Positions 1 through 7,597 of a stretch of 64,000 nt of DNA are shown in pieces. This DNA comes from Alphaproteobacteria bacterium (lineage in GTDB: Bacteria > Pseudomonadota > Alphaproteobacteria > Acetobacterales > Acetobacteraceae). The notes below the pieces were generated by a model that worked only from the letters and a program-made list of their open reading frames with translations, made no database searches and was not told where the DNA came from. Location of the stretch: NCBI GenBank assembly GCA_017307285.1, contig JAFKFI010000053.1, positions 41,009-105,008 of the forward strand. The letters are read 5' to 3'. The translations under genes were made by a program, and so were the position numbers. Position 1 is the stretch's first letter; the number at the start of each line of letters is the position of its first letter.

Positions 1-955
1 GCCTCTCCTGGTCGGTCAGCCCGAGCGGCTGGATCAACGCCGACCGGCTTGGCCGGGCGATGCCGCCTCGATCGTAGAGGTCAATGACGGCGTCGAGGGT
101 TGGGACGGAGCCATCGTGCATGTACGGCCCGCGCCGCCCCACGTCACGCAGCGTCGGCACCTTGAACGCATAACGGAGCTTGACGGAGCTAGGGAACAGC
201 CGGCCGCGCCCGATATCGTCGCCCTGCGCCGTCCCGATGTCGTGGAACGAGTTGTCGGTGAACGCCCAGCCGCTGTGGCAGGCCGAACAATGGGCGCGGC
301 CGTTGAACAGCGCGAAGCCCCGCTTGGCACTCTCGCCGATTGCGCTCTCGTCGCCCTCGATCCAACGGTCGAACGGTGCCTGACCCGAGACAATGGTGCG
401 CTCGTAGGTCGCGAGGGCCAGTTCGATATTGCGGCGCGTCACGCCACCGCCGTCGAAGGCTTGCGCGAAGGCCTGCACATAGCCCGGTATCGCCGCGACC
501 CGCTGCACGGCCTGCGCCTCAGGCAGGTTCATGTTCGCCGCCCCGGTGATCGCGGCGAACGTCACCGCTTCCAGGTTGCGGAACTTGCCGTCCCAGCCGG
601 GGCGGAGCGTCCAGGCCGCGTTCAACAGGGTCGGCGATCGCAGGGCCATGCTGGCGTGGGCATCCCCCACCGCTCGCGCCAGGCCGTCGCCCCAGGACAA
701 GCCGGGATTGTGACAGCTGGCACAGGATCGCGACCCCGAGGCCGAGAGGATAGGGTCGAAGAACAGCATCCGACCGAGTTCGGCCTTCGCGACCGAATAG
801 GGATTTTCATCCGGAAACGGCGTTGCAGCGGGGCGGCGGTACTCGGCTTGCCATGCCGCGATGCGGCTATCCTTCGCGCTCTCCGCGAAGGTGGCCACGG
901 CGGTCAATAGCAGCATTGACGCGCAGAGCAGAGCGCCACACAGCTTGAGGTTCAT
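1..955 (-). CDS. Di-haem cytochrome c peroxidase / MauG family protein (3' part missing)
   Basis: Periplasmic c-type cytochrome that would reduce hydrogen peroxide or oxidise a partner protein. Reading leftward from ATG at 955, the protein starts with a Sec signal peptide (about residues 1-24) and has two haem-binding motifs, CASCH at residues 78-82 and CSACH at residues 223-227. The two-haem spacing and the segment reading VPTLRDVGRRGPYMHDGS are typical of the CCP/MauG family. The reading frame is open to base 1, so the C-terminus lies outside the window. It is divergent from the hydrolase at 1014. I cannot tell a true peroxidase from a MauG-type maturation enzyme without the rest of the protein. 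Confidence 0.85.
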   Translation of the reverse strand, partial: MNLKLCGALLCASMLLLTAVATFAESAKDSRIAAWQAEYRRPAATPFPDENPYSVAKAELGRMLFFDPILSASGSRSCASCHNPGLSWGDGLARAVGDAHASMALRSPTLLNAAWTLRPGWDGKFRNLEAVTFAAITGAANMNLPEAQAVQRVAAIPGYVQAFAQAFDGGGVTRRNIELALATYERTIVSGQAPFDRWIEGDESAIGESAKRGFALFNGRAHCSACHSGWAFTDNSFHDIGTAQGDDIGRGRLFPSSVKLRYAFKVPTLRDVGRRGPYMHDGSVPTLDAVIDLYDRGGIARPSRSALIQPLGLTDQER

Positions 956-1013
956 CGCTGCATCATTCCTCGACGCAGCGTGACACGGCATCCCTAAGGA
1001 GTGCTTACCCGCC

Positions 1014-2159
1014 ATGGAAGCCTTGAACACCCCCAACCTGCCGCCCGGCATCCGCTCGCGCTTCGTGGAGAACGTGAACGGTCTCACGTTGCACGTGCTG
1101 GAAGCCGGTTTCGAGCAGCAGGGCCGACCATGCGTCCTGCTCCTGCACGGCTTTCCCGAACTCGCGTACAGCTGGCGAAAGGTAATGCGGCCGATCGCCG
1201 AGGCGGGATTTCACGTGATCGCGCCGGACCAGCGCGGCTACGGACGTACCACGGGTTGGGACGGCGACTACGACGGCGATCTCGCCGCCTTCCGCATCCT
1301 CAACCTGGTGCGGGATGCGATGGGTCTCGTCGCAGCACTCGGCTACCGCTCCGTCGCCGCCGTGGTCGGGCATGATTTCGGCTCGCCGGTTGCAGCGTAT
1401 TGCGCGCTGGTGCGGCCGGACGTCTTCCGGTCGGTCGTGCTGATGAGCGCGCCGTTCGCGGGGCCGCCAGCGCTGCCGTTCAATACCGCGAATGATCAGT
1501 CGCGATCGGCCGACCCGAGCACGAACATTCACGATGCGCTGGCGGCGCTGCCGCGGCCGCGCAAGCATTATCAGTGGTATTATTCGACCCGCGCGGCCGA
1601 TGGCGACATGCGCAATTGCCCGCAAGGCGTCCACGCCTTCCTGCGCGCCTACTATCACCATAAGAGCGCCGACTGGCCGGGCAACAAGCCGTTTCCGCTT
1701 GCTGCGTGGTCAGCCGACGAGTTGGCGAAATTGCCCACCTACTATGTGATGGATTTCGACAAGACCATGCCGGAAACAGTCGCCGCGGAGATGCCGTCAG
1801 CCGCTCAGATCGCGGCGTGCGCATGGCTACCCGACGACGAGCTCGCCGTGTACAGCACGGAATACGCCCGGACAGGGTTTCAAGGCGGGCTGCAATGGTA
1901 CCGCTGCGGCACCAGCGGCAAGTATCGCGGCGAGCTGGAAGTCTTCTCGGGCCGCACGATCGACGTGCCTTCGTGCTTCATCGCCGGCAAGAGCGACTGG
2001 GGCGTTTACCAATCCCCCGGCGCCTTCGAGCGAATGCAGTCCGTGGCCTGCACGCGAATGCGCGAGTGTCATCTGCTCGAAGATGCGGGGCATTGGGTCC
2101 AGCAGGAGCAGCCTGCCGAAGTCAGCCGGCTACTCCTGCGGTTTCTCGCTCAGGTCTAG
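1014..2159 (+). CDS. Alpha/beta hydrolase, epoxide-hydrolase-like
   Basis: A 381-residue alpha/beta hydrolase. HGFP at residues 45-48 forms the oxyanion-hole turn. The nucleophile elbow reads GHDFG with Asp121, and His360 lies in a DAGHW motif near the C-terminus. An Asp nucleophile together with HGxP is the pattern of soluble epoxide hydrolases and haloalkane dehalogenases rather than Ser esterases, so hydrolysis of an epoxide is the best guess; the substrate is unknown. An AAGGAG sequence lies about 14 bases upstream of the ATG, which is rather far. The 3' end overlaps the convergent isomerase gene by four bases. It may belong functionally with the neighbouring GST/isomerase pair. Confidence 0.82.
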   Translation: MEALNTPNLPPGIRSRFVENVNGLTLHVLEAGFEQQGRPCVLLLHGFPELAYSWRKVMRPIAEAGFHVIAPDQRGYGRTTGWDGDYDGDLAAFRILNLVRDAMGLVAALGYRSVAAVVGHDFGSPVAAYCALVRPDVFRSVVLMSAPFAGPPALPFNTANDQSRSADPSTNIHDALAALPRPRKHYQWYYSTRAADGDMRNCPQGVHAFLRAYYHHKSADWPGNKPFPLAAWSADELAKLPTYYVMDFDKTMPETVAAEMPSAAQIAACAWLPDDELAVYSTEYARTGFQGGLQWYRCGTSGKYRGELEVFSGRTIDVPSCFIAGKSDWGVYQSPGAFERMQSVACTRMRECHLLEDAGHWVQQEQPAEVSRLLLRFLAQV

Positions 2160-2776
2160 GCGCGACGGCGGCGCAGCGCCTCGCGCACCAGCGGCAGCCG
2201 GTCGTTGCCGAAATACATATCGTCGCTGCCGACGAACATCGTCGGGCTGCCATAGCCGCCGCGATCCATCAGCTCCTGCGTGTTGTTGCGCAGTGCATCC
2301 TTCACCGATTGCTGCTCGATCGCGGCGAACAGCTTGTCGGCGTCGACTCCCGCGCGGGCGCAGATCTCCGTTAGCACCGGGATTTGCGAGATGTCCTTGT
2401 CGTCACGCCAATACGCCTCGAACACCGCCGTCGCGAAGGGCACCACCTTGCCCTCGCGATCGAGCGCGATGCAGGCCCGCATCGCCTTGACGCTGTTGAC
2501 CGGAAACACGCTCGGCCGGCCGAGGATGGTCAGACCCGCGAGACGTGCCCAGTCCTGCAGGTCCTTCTTGCTCTGTGCCTGCTTGGCCGGGATCTGCGGC
2601 GTGCTGTAGATCGGATTGATCGCGTTGAACACGCCGCCGACCAGGATCGGCCGCCACGCGATATCGGCACCGAACTCGGCGGCGATCGGCTGGATGTTGT
2701 GGAACGCAAGATACGTCCACGGGCTGGAACAGTCGAAGAAGAACTCGATCTCGGCCATCTGCTGGTTCCCGTTCAT
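2156..2776 (-). CDS. DsbA-family 2-hydroxychromene-2-carboxylate isomerase-like protein
   Basis: A 206-residue thioredoxin-fold protein of the kappa-GST / 2-hydroxychromene-2-carboxylate isomerase family. The N-terminus reads FFFDCSSPWTYLAF (residues 12-25), where the family places its glutathione-binding Ser, and a later segment reads GSPTMFVGSDDMYFGNDRL. Known members isomerise naphthalene-pathway intermediates with glutathione, but many relatives act on other substrates. The chosen ATG at 2776 overlaps the stop of the upstream GST gene as ATGA, suggesting translational coupling; an internal ATG at 2758 is an alternative. Pairing with a GST supports a glutathione-dependent reaction. Confidence 0.8.
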   Translation of the reverse strand: MNGNQQMAEIEFFFDCSSPWTYLAFHNIQPIAAEFGADIAWRPILVGGVFNAINPIYSTPQIPAKQAQSKKDLQDWARLAGLTILGRPSVFPVNSVKAMRACIALDREGKVVPFATAVFEAYWRDDKDISQIPVLTEICARAGVDADKLFAAIEQQSVKDALRNNTQELMDRGGYGSPTMFVGSDDMYFGNDRLPLVREALRRRRA

Positions 2777-3477
2777 TGCCGCGCGGTGTTCGCGGCCGTT
2801 TGTCCAAACAGCACTTTCCGTGCCTCCTCGTCCATCGCCGGGCTGTCCCTCTTCCAATCCTTGCCGACGGCGAGGCCGCGTTGCAGCGCCTCGCGCGCTC
2901 GCAAGGTCGCGAACCAGCGCTTGAGGTTGGGGAACACGTCGAGCGTGATGCCTTGCGCCTTGTGCGTCATAATCCACGGAAAGCACGCCATGTCGGCGAT
3001 CGAGTAGTCACCGGCGAGGAATTCCACTTCACCGAGCCGGCGATCCATCACGCCATACAACCGGTCGATCTCGTTGCCGAAGCGCTCGATCGCGTAGGGA
3101 ATCTTCTCCTTCGCGTAGAGCTTGAAATGCCCGTTCTGTCCGCCGATCGGGCCGAGCGCGCTCATCTGCCACATCAGCCACTGGATCACGCCGTAGCGCC
3201 CGGTGATGTCGCTCGGCATGAACTGGCCCGATTTCTCGGCGAGGTACATCAGGATCGCGCCGCTCTCGAAGATCGCCAGCGGAGCGCCGCCGTTCGCGGG
3301 CGCGGTGTCGATCATCGCCGGCATCCGGTTGTTCGGCGAAATCTTGAGGAACTCGGGCTTGAACTGGTCGCCGCGCCCGATCCGCACCGGCACAAGCGAG
3401 TATGGCAGCCCGCACTCCTCCAGCATGATGGTGATTTTCCAGCCGTTCGGCGTCGGCCAGTAGTGCAGCTCGATCAT
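2773..3477 (-). CDS. Glutathione S-transferase family protein
   Basis: A 234-residue cytosolic GST. The N-terminal thioredoxin-like domain reads HYWPTPNGWKITIMLEE, with the NNRMPAMID segment containing the cis-Pro, followed by an all-helical C-terminal domain with SIADMACFPW. The family resembles the Ure2p-like/YfcG group, which acts in thiol transfer or peroxide reduction. A good ribosome-binding site (GGAGGA) lies just upstream of the ATG. It is first of a two-gene unit with the isomerase, overlapping by four bases, and follows the carboxyltransferase genes on the same strand. The exact substrate cannot be read from sequence. Confidence 0.85.
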   Translation of the reverse strand: MIELHYWPTPNGWKITIMLEECGLPYSLVPVRIGRGDQFKPEFLKISPNNRMPAMIDTAPANGGAPLAIFESGAILMYLAEKSGQFMPSDITGRYGVIQWLMWQMSALGPIGGQNGHFKLYAKEKIPYAIERFGNEIDRLYGVMDRRLGEVEFLAGDYSIADMACFPWIMTHKAQGITLDVFPNLKRWFATLRAREALQRGLAVGKDWKRDSPAMDEEARKVLFGQTAANTARQ

Positions 3478-3490
3478 TGGTCCTCCGATC

Positions 3491-5011
3491 TCAGAACGGC
3501 TCGATGATCCGCTTGCGCGTCGTGCGCGGCGCTGGCAGGGGCAGCGTCGCCAACGTGCGGAGCAGAATATCGCGCGTGTCGGCCGGATCGATCACGTCGT
3601 CGTAGCCGAACCGCGCGGCGACCTCGAGGGCGGTATTGGAGCGGCGCAGCCCGGCGGTGAGCGAGCGGTGGAGTTCGGCGCGAGTCTCCGCGTCGGGCGC
3701 CTCGTCGAGCTCGCGCCGGTAGATGATGTTCACCGCCCCTTCGAGTCCCATGCCGCCGAACTCGGCGGTCGGCCACGCCACCAGCAGCGCGGGGTCGAGC
3801 GGCCGCGAGCCCATCACGTAGTAGCCGAGTCCATACGCCTTGCGCAGCACCACCGTCATCAGCGGCACCGTCGCATTGGCCAGCGCCGTGAGGATACGCG
3901 CGCTGCGCCGGACGAGCCCGGTCTTCTCCACCTCCGGGCCGACCATAAGCCCCGGCGTGTCGCACAGGATCAGCACGGGAATGTCGAAGGCGTCGCAAAC
4001 CTGGATGAAATGCGCGGCCTTGTCCGAGGCCGGGCCGTCGATCGCGCCGGCGAGCACCATCGGCTGGTTAGCGACCACGCCCACCGCGCGCCCGCCGAGC
4101 CGGATGAGCGACGTCACCACTGCGCGTCCGTAGGACGGCTTCAGTTCGAGCACGCTGCCGATATCGGCGAGCAGGTTGATGACCTTGCGTACATCATACG
4201 CGCGACGCGCGCTCTCGGGCACCACATCGCGCAGCGCCCGCGAATCGGGCGCCTGCCCGGGTTCCGTGGCGGGGCCGAAATACTTGAGATATTGTCGCGC
4301 CTTGGCGATCGCCTCCGCCTCGTCGTCGACGACAATGTCGATGACACCCGACGCGACATGCACGGAGGCCGGGCCGATCTCCTCGGGCGTGAGCTTGAGG
4401 CCGAGTGCGGCTTCGACGAGCGGCGGCCCAGCCATGCCCATCGACGAATCGCGCGTCGCGATCAGCACGTCGCACATGCCGGCAAGATTGGCGTGTCCGG
4501 CGAAGGCACGCCCCGGCAAAATCCCGATGGTCGGCACCAGCCCGGAGAGCCGAGCAAACACGACGAAAGTATTGGACGAGCCGCGTCCCTCGACGCGCAT
4601 GTCGTGTGGCCGCGCGCCGCCGCCGTCGAGCCAGCAGATAACGGGCAGCCGATGCCGCTCCGCGTGCTCGAACATGTGCGTCATCTTGGCGTGGTTCACC
4701 GCGCTCTGCGTGCCCGCGTACACGGTGTAGTCGTAGATCACGAGATCGACCGGCCTTCCGTCGAGCGTGCCCGAGCCCATCACCAGCCCGTCCGCCGCCC
4801 CCGTCATCCCGGCGACGGCGGGGCGCGCGAGGCCGCCATGCTCGACGAAGCTGTCGGCATCCGTGAGCGCCGCCAGCGCCTCCCGCGCCGTCCAGCGGCC
4901 GCGCTTGCGCTGGCGCGCCACCGCGTCGGGCCGTGCCTCGTCGAGAATCGCGCGCCGTGCTTCGAGCACCGCAAGCAACTCGGGGCGCAGCTTTTCAGGA
5001 TCGTCTTTCAC
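3491..5011 (-). CDS. Acyl-CoA carboxylase, carboxyltransferase (beta) subunit
   Basis: A 506-residue carboxyltransferase of the propionyl-CoA / methylcrotonyl-CoA carboxylase beta type, which moves CO2 from carboxybiotin to an acyl-CoA. It contains the two crotonase-like halves expected of the family, with segments such as LDGGGARPHDMR in the first and LILCDTPGLMVGPEVEKTG in the second. The start is GTG at 5011 with GAGGA upstream. It sits directly downstream of a second, diverged beta paralogue. No biotin carboxylase or biotin carrier gene lies nearby, so the partner must be encoded elsewhere or the pair does something else, such as a decarboxylase reaction. Confidence 0.87.
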   Translation of the reverse strand: MKDDPEKLRPELLAVLEARRAILDEARPDAVARQRKRGRWTAREALAALTDADSFVEHGGLARPAVAGMTGAADGLVMGSGTLDGRPVDLVIYDYTVYAGTQSAVNHAKMTHMFEHAERHRLPVICWLDGGGARPHDMRVEGRGSSNTFVVFARLSGLVPTIGILPGRAFAGHANLAGMCDVLIATRDSSMGMAGPPLVEAALGLKLTPEEIGPASVHVASGVIDIVVDDEAEAIAKARQYLKYFGPATEPGQAPDSRALRDVVPESARRAYDVRKVINLLADIGSVLELKPSYGRAVVTSLIRLGGRAVGVVANQPMVLAGAIDGPASDKAAHFIQVCDAFDIPVLILCDTPGLMVGPEVEKTGLVRRSARILTALANATVPLMTVVLRKAYGLGYYVMGSRPLDPALLVAWPTAEFGGMGLEGAVNIIYRRELDEAPDAETRAELHRSLTAGLRRSNTALEVAARFGYDDVIDPADTRDILLRTLATLPLPAPRTTRKRIIEPF

Positions 5012-5040
5012 GCTGGGAAATCCTCGACGATGCCGCGCGA

Positions 5041-6597
5041 TCAGATCGGCACGATGGAACGGTATTTCGGCGGCATGGCGTTGTCGCGCCGCGCGGGCAC
5101 GCGGTCGAGCACATCGATCAGAATGCGTCGCGTGTCGCGCGGGTCGATGATGTCGTCAACGCCGAACCCCTCCGCCGCGCGTTGCGACGTGACATTGGCG
5201 CGCATCCCGTCGATCAGCTCTTGCCGCCGCGCCATCGGGTCCGGCGCATCCTGGTAGTCCCGGCGGAACGCGACATCGACGGAGCCTTCGATCGACATGG
5301 CGCAAATCTCCGCGGTCGGCCAGCCGAGGCAGGCATCCGCGTCGAAGCTGCGCCCGCCGGACATCGCGTAGTAGCCGAGGCCGTAGCCCTTGCGCAGAAC
5401 CACGGTGATGCGCGGCACCGTCGCGTGACCGAGCTCGTGGATCAGCTTCGCACTGCGCCGGCCGAGCATGGTGCGCTCCGCCGGCGAGCCGATGGAGAAT
5501 CCCGGCACGTCGACGAGGTGGATCAGCGGCACACCGAACGCGTCGCACAGCGCGATGAAATGCGCGCCCTTCTCGCAGGCCGGCGAATCCAGCATCCCGC
5601 CTAAGCGCATCGGCTGGTTGGCCACGAAGCCGACCGGCCGGCCGGCGAGGCGGGCGAAGGAGGTGACGAGATTACCCGCATAGGTCGGCTTGATCTCGAA
5701 AACGCTGTCATTGTCAGCAATGGTCGCAATCACGCGGCGCACGTCGTAGGCCTTGCGCGTGTTCGCCGGAACCAGATCGAGCAGCACGTCGTCGCGCCGA
5801 TCGGCCGGATCGTCGCACGTAACGCGCGGCAAGTCCTGTCGCGCGTTGGACGGCAGATAGGAGAGAAAGCGCCGCACTGCGTCGAGTGCCGCCTGTTCGC
5901 TCTCCACGCCGAGATCCGCGAGGCCGTAGCGGTCCACCTGCATCGCGGCGCCACCGAGGGCCTCCGTCGTCGCGTCCTCGCCGGTGCCGGCCTTGACCAG
6001 CGCGGGGCCGGCGAGGCCCATCGTCGACTGGCCGCGTACCATCACCACGAAGTCCGCCATGCCGGCGTAGTTGGTCGGCCCCGCGAAGCCGGCGCCGAGC
6101 ATTGCGGCGACCATCGGCACCCAGCCCGACATGCGCGCGAGATTGTGGAAATGATCGCCCGCATGGGCGAAGTGGCGGGAGTCCTGGCCGTCCTGGATGC
6201 GATGGCCACCGCCGTCGAGCAGCATCACCAGCGGCAAGCCCTGCTTCAGCGCCTGCAATCCAGCACGCCGAATCTTGGCACTGCCAAGCTTGCCGCTGCT
6301 GCCGCCGTAGACGGTGAAATCCTGCGAGACGATCACCGCCCAGCGTCCGTCGATCCGTCCTGTTCCGGTGATCACCCCATCCGCCGGCGCCGGCCGCGAC
6401 AAGCCCTCGTCGCGCACCAGCCCGCCGATCTCGGTGAAGCTGCCGGGGTCGCAGAGATACGCGACCCGCTCCCGAGCGGTCATCGCCGCGCGTCGGCGCT
6501 GCTTCTCTACGGCCTCGGGCCGAAAATCGTCGTGCAGGGCGAGGCGCGCCGTGTCGATCGACCGCAGCAGGTCGCGACTGTCCTTGTCTGTCACCAT
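5041..6597 (-). CDS. Acyl-CoA carboxylase, carboxyltransferase (beta) subunit, second paralogue
   Basis: A 518-residue paralogue of the carboxyltransferase immediately downstream (29-base gap). It has the same two-domain layout, with LDGGGHRIQDGQDSR in the N-terminal half and IHLVDVPGFSIGSPAERTM in the C-terminal half. The reading frame is open further upstream, but the product aligns with the family from ATG at 6597 (MVTDKDSRDLL); no strong ribosome-binding site is visible there, so the start is uncertain. Two adjacent, clearly different beta subunits suggest a heteromeric complex or two substrates. It is divergent from the branched-chain-type ABC transporter, which may import the acid whose CoA ester is handled here. 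Confidence 0.85.
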   Translation of the reverse strand: MVTDKDSRDLLRSIDTARLALHDDFRPEAVEKQRRRAAMTARERVAYLCDPGSFTEIGGLVRDEGLSRPAPADGVITGTGRIDGRWAVIVSQDFTVYGGSSGKLGSAKIRRAGLQALKQGLPLVMLLDGGGHRIQDGQDSRHFAHAGDHFHNLARMSGWVPMVAAMLGAGFAGPTNYAGMADFVVMVRGQSTMGLAGPALVKAGTGEDATTEALGGAAMQVDRYGLADLGVESEQAALDAVRRFLSYLPSNARQDLPRVTCDDPADRRDDVLLDLVPANTRKAYDVRRVIATIADNDSVFEIKPTYAGNLVTSFARLAGRPVGFVANQPMRLGGMLDSPACEKGAHFIALCDAFGVPLIHLVDVPGFSIGSPAERTMLGRRSAKLIHELGHATVPRITVVLRKGYGLGYYAMSGGRSFDADACLGWPTAEICAMSIEGSVDVAFRRDYQDAPDPMARRQELIDGMRANVTSQRAAEGFGVDDIIDPRDTRRILIDVLDRVPARRDNAMPPKYRSIVPI

Positions 6598-6721
6598 GAG
6601 CGGGATGATGGCGGCCCAGGAGAAATCGCGCAACGGCACCCGGCTTGACTCGTGCGCTGGTCCGCTCGGACATTGCCGCCGCGCGAACGCCAAGAGAGCG
6701 AGTGGGGAGGCCAGCGCACGG
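6598..6721. promoter_or_regulatory. Divergent promoter region between carboxyltransferase and livH
   Basis: A 124-base gap between two divergently transcribed operons. GGGGAGG close to base 6705 serves as ribosome-binding site for livH. Promoters for both directions must lie here, but I cannot assign -35/-10 boxes or an operator with confidence. The divergent arrangement suggests that the transporter and the carboxyltransferase/GST genes are co-regulated. Confidence 0.4.
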
Positions 6722-7597
6722 ATGGACCTGGATATCATTCCGAACGGGCTCGCGGCCGGGAGCCTGTATGCGTTGATCGCTGTTGGGTTCAATATTCTCT
6801 ATCGACCAACCAACGTCTTCAACTTCGCGCAGGGCGATCTCGTGATGCTCGGCGCGATGATCGGCGCGAGCGCGATGGCGGCGGGGGCGCCGTGGGTGAT
6901 CGCGCTCGCGGCGGCCGCCGTCTTCGTCGGGCTGATCGCGCTGCTCGAGAACGCCGTCGCCGTGGCGCCCGTCGTTCGGCGTTCTTCCGTGAGCCACGCC
7001 TGGATCATCTCGACGCTGGCCTACTCGCTCATCATCGACAACCTGGTCGGTCACGCCTGGGGGCCGGACCCGATCCGCGTTGACCCGCCGGCGCCGCTGT
7101 CGACGACGACGTTCACCGTCGCCGGGATGCGCACGAGTTCCTACCAGATCGCGCTGATCGTCGGGACGGCGCTGATGATCCTGCTGATCGAGCGGTTCTA
7201 TCGCACACGCTCGGGCAAGGCGGTGATGGCGGTGGCGGAGGATCGCGACGCGGCGCTGTTGCGCGGCATCGACCCAGGGCGGCTCAGCCGCTGGTCATTC
7301 TTCCTCGGCGGCGGTTTTGCAGCTGTGGCCGGATTGCTAGCCTCCCCGGTGCTGTATGCCTCAACGCAGCTTGGCCCCGCCCTGCTGATCAAGGGCTTCG
7401 AGGCGGCGGCGATCGGGGGCGTCGGCAACAATCGCGGCGCGCTGGTGGCCGGCTGGATCCTCGGGCTGGCGGAAGCGCTCGGCGGCTCGCTGCTCTCGCC
7501 CGGTTATCAGCAGGCCTCCACCTTCGTGCTGTTGCTGGTGATCCTGCTGATCCAGCCACGCGGCCTGTTCGGCCAGCCGGAAGCGCGCAATGTCTGA
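6722..7597 (+). CDS. livH: Branched-chain amino acid-type ABC transporter permease (LivH)
   Basis: A 291-residue inner-membrane permease of the HAAT (LivH) family. The segment NVFNFAQGDLVMLGAM near the N-terminus and GGFAAVAGLLASP further on are typical of LivH. Multiple hydrophobic helices span the length. The start is ATG at 6722, preceded by GGGGAGG at good spacing; the frame is open upstream but contains unrelated sequence. It overlaps the next gene by eight bases. Transporters of this class carry branched-chain amino acids, amides, urea or aromatic acids, so the substrate is not fixed by the name. Confidence 0.9.
   Translation: MDLDIIPNGLAAGSLYALIAVGFNILYRPTNVFNFAQGDLVMLGAMIGASAMAAGAPWVIALAAAAVFVGLIALLENAVAVAPVVRRSSVSHAWIISTLAYSLIIDNLVGHAWGPDPIRVDPPAPLSTTTFTVAGMRTSSYQIALIVGTALMILLIERFYRTRSGKAVMAVAEDRDAALLRGIDPGRLSRWSFFLGGGFAAVAGLLASPVLYASTQLGPALLIKGFEAAAIGGVGNNRGALVAGWILGLAEALGGSLLSPGYQQASTFVLLLVILLIQPRGLFGQPEARNV

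Noticed and set aside
6314..6721. N-terminal extension of LivH into the divergent carboxyltransferase gene
   Set aside because: The extension overlaps coding sequence of the opposite strand and has no membrane segments. ATG at 6722 has GGGGAGG upstream and gives normal LivH length.
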